64,000 nucleotides of DNA from contig NZ_CP128846.1 in assembly GCF_030388665.1 (NCBI RefSeq), forward strand, positions 7,536,001-7,600,000. The letters are read 5' to 3'. The translations under genes were made by a program, and so were the position numbers. This DNA comes from Streptomyces flavofungini. Lineage in GTDB: Bacteria > Actinomycetota > Actinomycetes > Streptomycetales > Streptomycetaceae. Shown in pieces: positions 7,637 to 15,939 of this stretch. Position 1 is the stretch's first letter. Every line of letters begins with the position of its first letter. Below the pieces are notes generated by a model, which worked only from the letters and a program-made list of their open reading frames with translations, made no database searches and was not told where the DNA came from.

Positions 7637-10168
7637 CTAGCCCGCGGCCGGGGCCTGGGGGCGAAGGAGCGTGCGCAGGCGCGTTGTGCGCTCCTTGGCG
7701 GGGCGCTCGGCGACCGCCTGGGGCAGGGCCTGGGCGACGCCCTGGACGACCGAGAGGTGGCGCTCGGCGCGGCTGAAGGCCGTGTACACCCACGGCCGGG
7801 TCAGGGCGCCCGCGGCGTCGCCCGGCAGGACGACGACGGCCGCGGGCCAGCGGCGCCCCGCGGCCTGGTGCGCGGTGAGCGCCCAGGCGTGCCGCACGGA
7901 CTGCTCCACCCGCTCCTTCGGCACGGCGACAGGGGTGCCCTCGCACTCCAGGCGCAGGCCCTGCGCGTCGGCGCCGACCACCCGGCCGAGCACCGTGCGG
8001 CCAGGCGTCGGGGCGTAGGCGACCCGGTCTCCGGGGTCGAAGCCGCCGAACCGGCCGGGGCCCGGGTTCAGCCGCTCCTTCAGTGCCGCGTTCAGCGCGC
8101 GCGTACCCGCCGCGCCGCCGTGGCCCGGCGTGATCACCTGCGTCTGTCCCGCCGGTACCCCGATGGCGCGCGGCACCGAGTCCGCGACCAGCTGCACCGT
8201 GCGGTGGATCGCGTCGGGCGCGTCCCGCACGGGGACGATCACGACCTCCTTGCCGGGTGCCTCGACCTGGGTCAGCTCACCGACGCCGATGCTGGAGACC
8301 AGCTCCCCGATGGGGCCGGGGTCCGGCGTGCGCGAGACGACCTGCGGGCAGCAGCGGGCCGCGAGCAGGTCCGCGAACACCCGGCCGGGGCCCGCGGACC
8401 ACAGCACTCCCGAGTCCCCGCTGAGCACGAGCCGGGCGCCGTCCGGAAGCGACTCCACGAGCATCGCGGCCGTCTCCACGTCCAGCTGCGGGGCGTCCAG
8501 GACCACGAGCAGGTCCAGGGACAGCGCGCCGTCCGCGTCGCGGCCAGGGCCCTGCCGCCCGGAGAGGAGACCGGCCACGGTCACGGCGACACCTTTGTCC
8601 GGGCCCCCGTCCAGCCCCTCGGCCAGCCTCCGCTGTCCCTCCGCGCTGTGCGTCGCCGCGCACACCCGCAGGCCCAGCGTCCGGGCCGCCGCCACCAGCG
8701 CGGCGGGCTCGGCGCGGGCCGCGTCGCCGCCCGTGTGCAGCACGAGGCCGTGCGTGGCCACGGCGCGGATCAGGTCGGCTGCGGACCCCTTGGCGGCGGC
8801 CGCCGCGGACTCCCAGTCGGCGGTGGCCGGGGGACGTGAGCGCTCACCGTCGCTCCCCGAGCCGCCGGGAGTCACGGTGTCGGGAGCCGCAGTGTCGGGA
8901 TCCGCGCCGTCGGGATCCGCCCCCTGGTCCGCCGGAGCCGAGCCGTCGCCCTCCGGGCCCGAACCCCCCTCCTTCGGCAGCGAGTTCATGACCCGGGCGA
9001 GGCCGTCGGCCAGGCTCTCCTCCGCGAGGGCGTACCGCTCGAGGCCGAGCAGTACGCGGACCGGCGTCGCTGCCTCCGCGTCCCCGGTGCCGTCGGCGCC
9101 GTCGGTGTCGTCTCCGGGCGGGGCGGGGCGCACCGGAGCCGCCCCGGGGACCTCCTCCAGCGCGTCCTGGAAGACCAGCACGTCGCCCTCCGCGAGGGCG
9201 GACTGCACGGCCTCGGCCGGGTCCGGCACCCCGCGCTGCGCCAGCGCCGCGGTGAGTGCCGACGACTCGAGCGCCGTGTGCCCGGCGAGCGCGGCCTGTT
9301 CGAGCAGCCACACCGTCAGCGCGCAGCCCCTGCGTTCGTCGCCAGGACCGCAGTCCGGGCCGAGGAGCGCCCGCGCGAACCCGTCGGCCTGCTCCGGCCG
9401 CACCCCGGCGACCCGCAGCAACTGCCAGGGGTCGGCACGCAGCACCCCGTCCGCGCCCTCGCCGAGCACGGCCGCCGCCCGGGCCGCGAGCGCCGCGGGC
9501 GCACCGCCGTCGGCCAGCACCGCCGCCACCGCCTCGACCGTCTCCGGCGCGGGCTCGGCCGCCACGGCCGGGGCCTCGGCCGCCGGCCGCCGCAGGGGCT
9601 CGGGGGCGGTCCGCTGCGGCGCGACCGGCGCGGGCTCGCGGAACGCGGACGCGACGGGCTTCTCGCCGCTCTCCACGGCCCGCACCGCCGCCAGCAGGTC
9701 GGCCGCCGTGCCCTTGAGCTTCGCGCCCGCCGCCACGGGCCCGTCCTTGCTGGCCTTGCGCTGCTCGATCCGCTCCCGCAGCTCCCGCTGTGCCGCGAGC
9801 TCGGCCTGGGCCTCGGACACCCCGGCGTCCTCGCCGTCCGCGCTGGTGTCCTTGCCCTCGCCGGCACCGGCCTCGGCACCGCTGTCCGGGGCGTTGCCCC
9901 CGGCCTCGGCAGCGCCCTCGGAAGCAGCCCCCTCCGGGGCGTCGTCCGGGCCGTCCGGGCCGTCCGGTTCACCCGTGCCGGTCGGGTCGGCCGCGTCCTC
10001 CAGGCCGTCCGGGCCCGCCGAGCCGTCCCCGGCGCCCCCGGCATCCCCCTCCGGCGCCCCGCCGTCCGGCGCGGCCCCGGCTTCCGGCGCGTCCTCGGCG
10101 GCGGGGCCCGATCCGGCTTCCGGGGCCTCGGGTTCGGCGACCTCCGCGGCAGCGGACTCCGTACTCAC
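7637..10168 (-). CDS. RecD2-like helicase homologue with degenerate ATPase motifs
   Basis: 843 aa. Residues 1-~130 are a disordered Ala/Gly/Glu/Asp/Pro tail. Residues ~200-330 hold helix-hairpin-helix-like repeats as in RecD2. Residues ~445-835 match the SF1B helicase core: LVLSGDSGVLWSAGPGRVFADL (motif III region), a RALNAALKERLNPG block, LTAHQAAG (motif V-like) and VYTAFSRAERHLSVV (motif VI). The Walker A position reads HTGGDAARAE instead of GGPGTGKT and Walker B reads LDAPQLD instead of DEA, so ATP hydrolysis is doubtful. GTG start at 10168 overlaps the upstream aldo/keto reductase stop by 4 bp, so the two are probably translationally coupled. Confidence 0.8.
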   Translation of the reverse strand: MSTESAAAEVAEPEAPEAGSGPAAEDAPEAGAAPDGGAPEGDAGGAGDGSAGPDGLEDAADPTGTGEPDGPDGPDDAPEGAASEGAAEAGGNAPDSGAEAGAGEGKDTSADGEDAGVSEAQAELAAQRELRERIEQRKASKDGPVAAGAKLKGTAADLLAAVRAVESGEKPVASAFREPAPVAPQRTAPEPLRRPAAEAPAVAAEPAPETVEAVAAVLADGGAPAALAARAAAVLGEGADGVLRADPWQLLRVAGVRPEQADGFARALLGPDCGPGDERRGCALTVWLLEQAALAGHTALESSALTAALAQRGVPDPAEAVQSALAEGDVLVFQDALEEVPGAAPVRPAPPGDDTDGADGTGDAEAATPVRVLLGLERYALAEESLADGLARVMNSLPKEGGSGPEGDGSAPADQGADPDGADPDTAAPDTVTPGGSGSDGERSRPPATADWESAAAAAKGSAADLIRAVATHGLVLHTGGDAARAEPAALVAAARTLGLRVCAATHSAEGQRRLAEGLDGGPDKGVAVTVAGLLSGRQGPGRDADGALSLDLLVVLDAPQLDVETAAMLVESLPDGARLVLSGDSGVLWSAGPGRVFADLLAARCCPQVVSRTPDPGPIGELVSSIGVGELTQVEAPGKEVVIVPVRDAPDAIHRTVQLVADSVPRAIGVPAGQTQVITPGHGGAAGTRALNAALKERLNPGPGRFGGFDPGDRVAYAPTPGRTVLGRVVGADAQGLRLECEGTPVAVPKERVEQSVRHAWALTAHQAAGRRWPAAVVVLPGDAAGALTRPWVYTAFSRAERHLSVVQGVAQALPQAVAERPAKERTTRLRTLLRPQAPAAG

Positions 10169-11154
10169 AGCGTGCTCCAGTCCTGGTCTGGGTAGCGGTG
10201 CACGGGCGCTGACACATCGTCGAGCGCCTGGCAGATCTCGTCAGGAAGACTAAGGGTCTCCACTGACAATGCGGCCGTGAGCTGCTGGGCGTTGCGCGCG
10301 CCGACGATCGGGGCGGTCACTCCGGGGCGGTCGCGCACCCAGGCGAGCGCCACCTGCAACGGGGTGACGGCGAGGCCGTCGGCCGCTATCGCCACGGCGT
10401 CCACGACCCGCCCGGCCGCGTCGTCCAGGTACGGCGCGACGAACGGGGCGAACTGCTCGGAGGCGCCGCGCGAGTCGGCGGGAGTCGCGTTGCGGTACTT
10501 GCCGGTGAGGACGCCGCGGCCGAGCGGCGACGAGGGCAGCAGGCCGACGCCGAGGTCGAGGGCGGCGGGCAGCACCTCGCGCTCGACGCCGCGTTGAAGC
10601 AGGGAGTACTCCATCTGCGTGCTGGCGATGCGGGTGCGGGTGCCGGGCGCGGCGAGCTGCCAGGTGGCGGCCTTGGCGAGCTGCCAACCGCTGAAGTTGG
10701 AGACGCCCGCGTAGCGCGCGCGGCCGCTGCTGACCGCGATGTCCAGGGCCTGGAGCGTCTCCTCCAGGGGCGTGCCGCTGTCGAAGGCGTGGACCTGCCA
10801 CAGGTCGACGTAGTCCGTGCCGAGGCGGGCCAGGGAGGCGTCGAGCGCGGACAGCAGATGGCCGCGCGAGCCGTCGAAGCGGCGGTCGGGGTCGGGCACG
10901 CTGCCCGCCTTCGTCGCGATGACCAGATCGCGCCGCGGCACCAGGCGCTCGACGAGTCGCCCGAGGAGGTACTCGGCCTCCCCGTCGCCGTACACATCGG
11001 CCGTGTCCACGAGGGTGCCGCCCGCCTCCCAGAAGGCCTTCAGCAGGTCGGCGGCGTCGTTCTCCCCGATCTCGTCGGAGTGCCCCCATGTGAGGGTGCC
11101 GAGCCCGATCCGGGACACGCGCAGACCTGTTCGGCCGAGATGCCTCTGCTCCAT
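10165..11154 (-). CDS. Aldo/keto reductase
   Basis: 329 aa NADPH-dependent carbonyl reductase of the AKR superfamily, TIM-barrel. Tetrad visible: Asp and Tyr in DTADVYGDGEAE, Lys in IATKAG, His in LWQVHAF. The C-terminal cofactor site contains PIVGARNAQQL. Substrate unknown. ATG at 11154 (MEQRHLGRTGLRVS) is preferred: TAATCT sits 7 nt upstream as a leaderless -10 box and family members begin here; an ATG 21 bp earlier (11175) is possible. It overlaps the RecD2-like gene by 4 bp. Confidence 0.88.
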   Translation of the reverse strand: MEQRHLGRTGLRVSRIGLGTLTWGHSDEIGENDAADLLKAFWEAGGTLVDTADVYGDGEAEYLLGRLVERLVPRRDLVIATKAGSVPDPDRRFDGSRGHLLSALDASLARLGTDYVDLWQVHAFDSGTPLEETLQALDIAVSSGRARYAGVSNFSGWQLAKAATWQLAAPGTRTRIASTQMEYSLLQRGVEREVLPAALDLGVGLLPSSPLGRGVLTGKYRNATPADSRGASEQFAPFVAPYLDDAAGRVVDAVAIAADGLAVTPLQVALAWVRDRPGVTAPIVGARNAQQLTAALSVETLSLPDEICQALDDVSAPVHRYPDQDWSTL

Positions 11155-11161
11155 GGCGGCG

Positions 11162-11167
11162 AGATTA
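11162..11167 (-). promoter_or_regulatory. -10 element of a leaderless start (11154)
   Basis: Minus-strand TAATCT lies 7 nt before the aldo/keto reductase ATG and no ribosome site is present, consistent with a leaderless mRNA. Confidence 0.45.
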
Positions 11168-11195
11168 CTGGCCATGCCTCAGCGCTGGGTGTGCG

Positions 11196-11222
11196 TGTGG
11201 ACAAAGCCGCGCCTGTGGACAA
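11196..11222 (-). other. Pair of perfect DnaA boxes
   Basis: TGTGGACAA occurs at 11196-11204 and again at 11214-11222 in the same orientation. Its complement TTGTCCACA is the preferred Streptomyces DnaA box. The centre spacing is 18 bp. The pair lies in the intergenic region between the divergent aldo/keto reductase and LLM oxidoreductase genes, only ~30 bp upstream of the reductase -10 box. Confidence 0.75.
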
Positions 11223-11373
11223 CTCATGAACCCGATCGGGCAACGGCTCCCGCCACGCCCCGCGGCCCCGCCCTCCGGCCCCGCCGGGACCGCCGCCCGC
11301 CCCTGCCGGATCGCCCGCCCGCGCGCTACAGTCCCGGAACAGGCACGTTACTCACGGGTAAGGGGATTCGGCC

Positions 11374-12429
11374 ATGCAGCTCGGTATCAACCTCGGCTAC
11401 TGGGGCGCCGGGATGGACGCGGACAATCTCGTCGTCGCGAAGGAGGCCGACAAGCTGGGCTACGCGGTCTGCTGGGCGGCCGAGGCCTACGGTTCGGACG
11501 CGGCCACCGTGCTCTCGTGGGTGGCGGCGCAGACCGAGCGGATCGACGTCGGCTCGGCGATCTTCCAGATCCCGGCGCGCCAGCCCGCGATGACCGCGAT
11601 GACGGCGGCCACCCTCGACTCGCTGTCCGGCGGCCGGTTCCGGCTCGGGCTCGGCGTCTCCGGGCCGCAGGTCTCCGAGGGCTGGTACGGCGTGAAGTTC
11701 GACAAGCCGCTGGCCCGCACCCGGGAGTACGTCGAGATCGTACGCAAGGCCATGACGCGCGAGCGGCTGAGCTACGAGGGCGAGCACTGGACGCTGCCGC
11801 TGCCGGGCGGCCCCGGCAAGCCCATCAAGCTGACCGTGCACCCGCAGCGTGAGCACATCCCGCTGTACATCGCCGCGATCGGGCCGAAGAACCTGGAGCA
11901 GACCGGCGAGATCGCCGACGGCGCGCTGCTGATCTTCCCGGCCGCCGAGCACCTGGAGGAGACCGCGCTGCGTCATCTGCGGGCCGGGCGCGAGAAGGCG
12001 GGCCTGACCATGGAGGGCTTCGACGTGGTGCCCACCCTGCCGCTCGCGGTCGGCAAGGACGCGGACGTCGACACCCTCGCCGACATGTTCCGGCCCTACA
12101 CCGCGCTGTACGTCGGCGGCATGGGCAGCCGGAAGCAGAACTTCTACAACCAGCTCGCCCAGCGCATGGGGTACGAGAAGGAGGCCGCCGAGATCCAGGA
12201 CAAGTACCTGTCCGGCGACAAGGAGGGCGCGGCCGCCGCCGTGCCGCGGTCCCTGATCGACTCCACCACCCTGCTCGGCTCCGTGGACCGCATCGCCGAC
12301 CGGATGCGGGCCTACGCGGAGGCCGGTGTCACCACGCTCACGCTGGCGCCCGCGGGCTTCACGGTGGAGGAGCGGCTGGCCTCGCTGCGCGCGGGCACCG
12401 AGGCCATGGAGCGCGCCGGGCTGGCGTAG
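11374..12429 (+). CDS. LLM-class F420-dependent oxidoreductase
   Basis: 351 aa luciferase-like TIM-barrel protein. It resembles the F420-dependent LLM subgroup of actinobacteria: start MQLGINLGYWG, then a DSLSGGRFRLGLGVSGPQV block (phosphate-binding region) and PLYIAAIGPKNLEQTGEIADG. Such enzymes transfer hydride between F420H2 and varied substrates; the substrate here is unknown. Length is normal for the family. AAGGGG precedes the ATG by about 9 nt. A GC-rich hairpin at 12443-12483 follows, so it is probably monocistronic. Confidence 0.9.
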   Translation: MQLGINLGYWGAGMDADNLVVAKEADKLGYAVCWAAEAYGSDAATVLSWVAAQTERIDVGSAIFQIPARQPAMTAMTAATLDSLSGGRFRLGLGVSGPQVSEGWYGVKFDKPLARTREYVEIVRKAMTRERLSYEGEHWTLPLPGGPGKPIKLTVHPQREHIPLYIAAIGPKNLEQTGEIADGALLIFPAAEHLEETALRHLRAGREKAGLTMEGFDVVPTLPLAVGKDADVDTLADMFRPYTALYVGGMGSRKQNFYNQLAQRMGYEKEAAEIQDKYLSGDKEGAAAAVPRSLIDSTTLLGSVDRIADRMRAYAEAGVTTLTLAPAGFTVEERLASLRAGTEAMERAGLA

Positions 12430-12442
12430 CGGGAGGTTTCCG

Positions 12443-12483
12443 CGGCCGTGGTGGGGGCTCGGGGGTCTTCCCCGCCACGGCCG
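12443..12483 (+). terminator. Terminator after the LLM oxidoreductase
   Basis: 14-bp arms (12443-12456 and 12470-12483) with one T-G mismatch and a 13-nt loop, 14 nt past the stop codon. The remaining intergenic sequence to 12709 shows no gene. Confidence 0.6.
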
Positions 12484-12709
12484 TCACGGAGCACAACGCG
12501 GCGACGAGCCTTCCGGTTACGGCCCCGGAGGCTTCCCGTCCCCATCTGTCCGACCGCCCCCTCCGGAGTGCTCATCCGCCCCTTTGGGTCCCCTGTGTCC
12601 TTCGTTTGGCTGAGCTGTCGCGTACACCTGTTGCCTGTTGGCGCACTGCGCATTTGACTCGTTCTTTGCGGAAGTCTGTGTGGTCAGTGACGGCATGGAG
12701 GTGCCTGCG

Positions 12710-13498
12710 ATGCTTTCGGCCCGGAGTCTCTTCCAAGAGATCCTCGACAACGACGAGTCGTTCCGGCTGTTCTGCTCCATCGCGGCGAGCGGAGAGTCCC
12801 AGGGGGGCTGGGAGAACGGGCGCATCGCCGCGCTCGTCCCCGAGAGCCAGCGCGATCTCGCCCCCAAGATCGCCCGGCACGGCGCCGACGAGGACAAGCA
12901 CGGACGGATCTTCAACGCGCTGCTGCGCAAGCGCGGCCTCGACCCCGTCGACGTCCCCGCCGCCACCGACTACACGATGATCCTGGAGCGCAGCGGCATC
13001 GGACTCGCGCACGAGAAGCTCCGCGCCGACCAGCCGCTCACCGAGCAGGACATCGTCACGTACCTCTCGCACAGCCGCGTCACCGAGCAGCGCGCCGCCG
13101 ACCAGATGGTCATGCTCCGCAAGCACTTCGGGGACGACCCCGAGGTCGGCAAGGCCGTGAAGATGATCTCGAACGACGAGGACAACCACCTGGCGTACTG
13201 CCACGAGGAACTGCTGCGCTTCGCCTACGCCGGGCACGGCCGCGCCATCCAGAGCACCCTGCGCGAGTGCGCGCTCGCGGAGATCGTCATCTACCGCGAC
13301 GTCAGCCTCGCCGTCATGGAGCACATGGGCCGCATCCTGCGCTGGTCCCCGGTCAAGTCCAGAACGCTCACGGCGGGCATCCATGCCATGTACGCGTACG
13401 AACGCGCGGGCGGCTGGCGGCGGATGGTGACCCTGAAGATGCCGGAACGGCGCGACGCGCTCGGCGGACCCGCCACCTCCGCGGCCGAGTTCGCCTGA
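12710..13498 (+). CDS. Ferritin-like domain protein
   Basis: 262 aa helical protein. It carries repeated acidic/His pairs on predicted helices (HGADEDKHGRIF, SRVTEQRAADQM, SNDEDNHLAYCHEE, ECALAEIVIYRD), as in ferritin-like diiron four-helix bundles. It may oxidise or store iron or act on an unknown substrate; no specific role is known to me. Soluble, no signal peptide. The start is set by GGAGGTG (12697-12703), 6 nt before ATG 12710; an earlier in-frame start would place this ribosome site inside the gene. Convergent with corA, 35 bp apart. Confidence 0.82.
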   Translation: MLSARSLFQEILDNDESFRLFCSIAASGESQGGWENGRIAALVPESQRDLAPKIARHGADEDKHGRIFNALLRKRGLDPVDVPAATDYTMILERSGIGLAHEKLRADQPLTEQDIVTYLSHSRVTEQRAADQMVMLRKHFGDDPEVGKAVKMISNDEDNHLAYCHEELLRFAYAGHGRAIQSTLRECALAEIVIYRDVSLAVMEHMGRILRWSPVKSRTLTAGIHAMYAYERAGGWRRMVTLKMPERRDALGGPATSAAEFA

Positions 13499-13533
13499 CC
13501 GCGCACACCCCGACAGGTCCCCGAGGAGGGACG

Positions 13534-14541
13534 CTAGAGCCAACCGCGGCGCTTGAACAGCCGGAACAGGCCCACCTCGAGCGCGGCCATCAGCAGGATC
13601 ACCGCGGGGTACGCCCACCACCAGCGCAGCTCCGGCATGTGCTCGAAGTTCATGCCGTAGATGCCCGCGATCATCGTGGGCACCGCCGCCATGGCCGCCC
13701 ACGCGGAGATCTTGCGCATGTCGTCGTTCTGCCGCACGCTCATCTGCGCCAGATGCGCCGACAGGATGTCCGTCACCAGGCGGTCAAGGCCCTCCACGGA
13801 CTCGTTCACGCGCAGCAGATGGTCGTTGACGTCCCGCAGGTACGGCTGCGCGGACTCGTCCACGAACGGCACCGCGCGGCCGGACGGGCCCAGGCCCGCG
13901 AGCCGCGCGAGCGGCATCGCGAGGGGGCCCGTGGCGCGCCGGAACTCCAGGATCTGCCGCTTGAAGCGGTAGATCCTGGAGGCCGTGTTCCGCGAGCCGC
14001 CCCCGTCCGGCGAGAACACCTCCGCCTCCAGGACCTCCAGGTCCGTCTGCAGCTCGTCCGCGACCTCCAGGTAGTGGTCGACCACGGCGTCGGCGATGGA
14101 GTACAGCACCGCCGTCGGACCGTGCTCGAGCACCTCGTGGTCCGACTCCAGCTGGTGGCGCACGGCGCTGAGCGGCGCGCCCTCGCCGTGGCGAACGGTC
14201 ACCACGAAGCAGTCGCCCATGAAGATCATGAGCTCGCCGGACGACACGGCGTCGCTCTCCGGCTCGTACACCACCGGCTTCAACACGACGAACACCGAGT
14301 CGTCGTACACCTCGAGCTTCGGCCGCTGATGGGCCTTCAAAGCGTCCTCCACCGCCAGCGGGTGCAGCGAGAACTCCTTGGCGACCAGGTCGAACTCGTC
14401 CTCCGTCGGCTCGTACAGGCCGACCCAGACGAACGCGTCCCCGGCCGCCCGGGCCTCGTCCAGGGCGTCGGAGAAGTCCGCGGGGCCCTGGGCGCGAACC
14501 CCGTGCCGGTAGGTGGCGCAGTCCACGATCACGCTGCGCAT
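13534..14541 (-). CDS. corA: CorA family magnesium/cobalt transporter
   Basis: 335 aa inner-membrane divalent-cation channel subunit of the 2-TM-GxN family. A large cytosolic alpha/beta and coiled domain (1-~270) is followed by TM1, the signature YGMNF at about residue 290, and TM2 near the C-terminus ending FKRRGWL. Family members form pentamers passing Mg2+ (or Co2+/Ni2+). The ATG at 14541 (MRSVIVDCATYRHG) is preferred; a GTG nine codons upstream (14568) cannot be excluded, since neither has a well-spaced ribosome site. Divergent from the phosphomutase gene at 14595. Confidence 0.9.
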   Translation of the reverse strand: MRSVIVDCATYRHGVRAQGPADFSDALDEARAAGDAFVWVGLYEPTEDEFDLVAKEFSLHPLAVEDALKAHQRPKLEVYDDSVFVVLKPVVYEPESDAVSSGELMIFMGDCFVVTVRHGEGAPLSAVRHQLESDHEVLEHGPTAVLYSIADAVVDHYLEVADELQTDLEVLEAEVFSPDGGGSRNTASRIYRFKRQILEFRRATGPLAMPLARLAGLGPSGRAVPFVDESAQPYLRDVNDHLLRVNESVEGLDRLVTDILSAHLAQMSVRQNDDMRKISAWAAMAAVPTMIAGIYGMNFEHMPELRWWWAYPAVILLMAALEVGLFRLFKRRGWL

Positions 14542-14581
14542 TCTTCCCGGGCTCGGCCCCTGCCGCACCCCCTCGGCGGCT

Positions 14582-14587
14582 TAGGCT
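14582..14587 (+). promoter_or_regulatory. -10 element of a leaderless start (14595)
   Basis: TAGGCT ends 7 nt before the ATG of the phosphomutase-like gene and there is no ribosome site, suggesting leaderless transcription. Confidence 0.5.
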
Positions 14588-14594
14588 GGCCCGC

Positions 14595-15281
14595 ATGCCC
14601 ACGCTGATCCTCGTCCGCCACGGACGCTCGACCGCCAACACCGCGGGCCTGCTGGCCGGCTGGACTCCCGGCGTCGGCCTCGACGAGCGCGGCGCCGAGC
14701 AGGCCGCCGCGCTGCCCGGGCGACTCGCCGCGCTGCCCCTCGCCGAGGTCGTCACCAGCCCGCTGCAGCGCTGTCAGGAGACCCTCGCGCCGCTGCTCGC
14801 CGCGCGCCCCGACGTGCCCGTCCACACGGACGAGCGCATCGGCGAGTGCCACTACGGCGACTGGTCGGGCCGCAAGCTCGCCGAGCTCGCGGACGAGCCC
14901 CTGATGGAGGTCGTCCAGCAGCACCCGGCCGCGGCCGCCTTCCCCGGCGGCGAGTCGCTGCGGGCCATGCAGACGCGGGCCGCGGAGGCCGTGCGCGAGT
15001 GGAACGCGCGCGTGGAGCGCGACCACGGCGCCGACGCGGTCTATCTGATGTGCTCCCACGGCGACATCATCAAGTCCCTCGTCGCCGACGCCATCGGGCT
15101 GCACCTGGACCTGTTCCAGCGCATCTCCGTGGAACCCTGTTCCGTCACGGCGATCCGCTTCACCCGGCTGCGGCCCTTCCTCGTACGGCTCGGTGACACC
15201 GGCGACTTCGGTTCGCTCGCCCCGCGCGAGGCGTCCGCGAGCGGCGACGCACAGGTGGGCGGCGACGCGGGCGCACCGTGA
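14595..15281 (+). CDS. Histidine phosphatase / putative phosphomutase, MSMEG_4193 family
   Basis: 228 aa phosphoglycerate-mutase-like protein. LVRHGRST carries the phospho-accepting His near residue 9; a second Arg lies in SPLQRCQET, Glu in ERIGECHYGDWSG, and the second catalytic His in MCSHGDI. This subgroup is the first member of a conserved actinobacterial trio with DUF3090 and a PI-kinase-like protein; because its partner looks like a kinase it has been proposed to be a phosphomutase. The three genes run together here just before mshC. The product is cytosolic; the substrate is unknown. Confidence 0.88.
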   Translation: MPTLILVRHGRSTANTAGLLAGWTPGVGLDERGAEQAAALPGRLAALPLAEVVTSPLQRCQETLAPLLAARPDVPVHTDERIGECHYGDWSGRKLAELADEPLMEVVQQHPAAAAFPGGESLRAMQTRAAEAVREWNARVERDHGADAVYLMCSHGDIIKSLVADAIGLHLDLFQRISVEPCSVTAIRFTRLRPFLVRLGDTGDFGSLAPREASASGDAQVGGDAGAP

Positions 15282-15348
15282 TCGTCGCCCGCAGTAGGGT
15301 GCAGTGGTCGCGCCAAGTACATGCAGTCGATTCCAATGGAGACAGGAC

Positions 15349-15939
15349 GTGTCCCGTCAGGTGTTCCTCTATGACCCGCCGGAACGCTTCGTCGCCGGAA
15401 CCGTCGGGCTCCCCGGTCGGCGTACCTTCTTCCTCCAGGCCTCCGCGGGCGTCAGGGTGACCAGCGTCGCCCTGGAGAAGACCCAGGTGGCCGCGCTCGC
15501 CGAGCGCATGGAGGAATTGCTCGACGAGGTCGTGCGGCGCAGCGGCGGCAGCGCGGCGGTGCCCGCCGTGGCGCCCGCCGAGGTCACCGACAGCGCCCCG
15601 CTCGACTCGCCCGTCGAGGAGGAGTTCCGGGTCGGCACGATGGCGCTCGCCTGGGACGGCGACGAGGAGCGCATGATCGTGGAGGCGCAGGCACTCGTCG
15701 AGCTGGACGCGGACTCCGAGGAGGACCTGGCGGAGGCCGAGGAAAGGCTCCTGCAGGACGAGGAGAACGGCCCCCCGATGCTCCGCGTCCGCCTCACCGG
15801 CGCCCAGGCCAGGGCCTTCACCAAGCGTGCCCTCGACGTCGTGAACGCGGGCCGCCCGCCGTGCCCGCTGTGCAGCCTGCCGCTCGACCCGGAAGGACAC
15901 GTATGCCCGCGCCAGAACGGATACCGGCGGGACGCGTGA
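15349..15939 (+). CDS. DUF3090 family protein
   Basis: 196 aa, second gene of the actinobacterial trio. N-terminal sequence VSRQVFLYDPPERFVAGTVG is typical of the family. The C-terminus has CPLCSLPLDPEGHVCPRQNG, a Cys3/His arrangement that may bind zinc. The middle is acidic (EEDLAEAEERLLQDEENG). Function is unknown. GTG 15349 is chosen by family N-terminus and a GGAGA just upstream; a -10-like TAGGGT at 15295 would give a ~42-nt leader. It overlaps the following kinase-like gene by 37 bp. Confidence 0.85.
   Translation: MSRQVFLYDPPERFVAGTVGLPGRRTFFLQASAGVRVTSVALEKTQVAALAERMEELLDEVVRRSGGSAAVPAVAPAEVTDSAPLDSPVEEEFRVGTMALAWDGDEERMIVEAQALVELDADSEEDLAEAEERLLQDEENGPPMLRVRLTGAQARAFTKRALDVVNAGRPPCPLCSLPLDPEGHVCPRQNGYRRDA

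Noticed and set aside
11176..11373. Chromosomal origin at the DnaA-box pair
   Set aside because: Only two boxes are present, there is no AT-rich unwinding region, and no dnaA/dnaN genes are close. Streptomyces oriC has many boxes between those genes.
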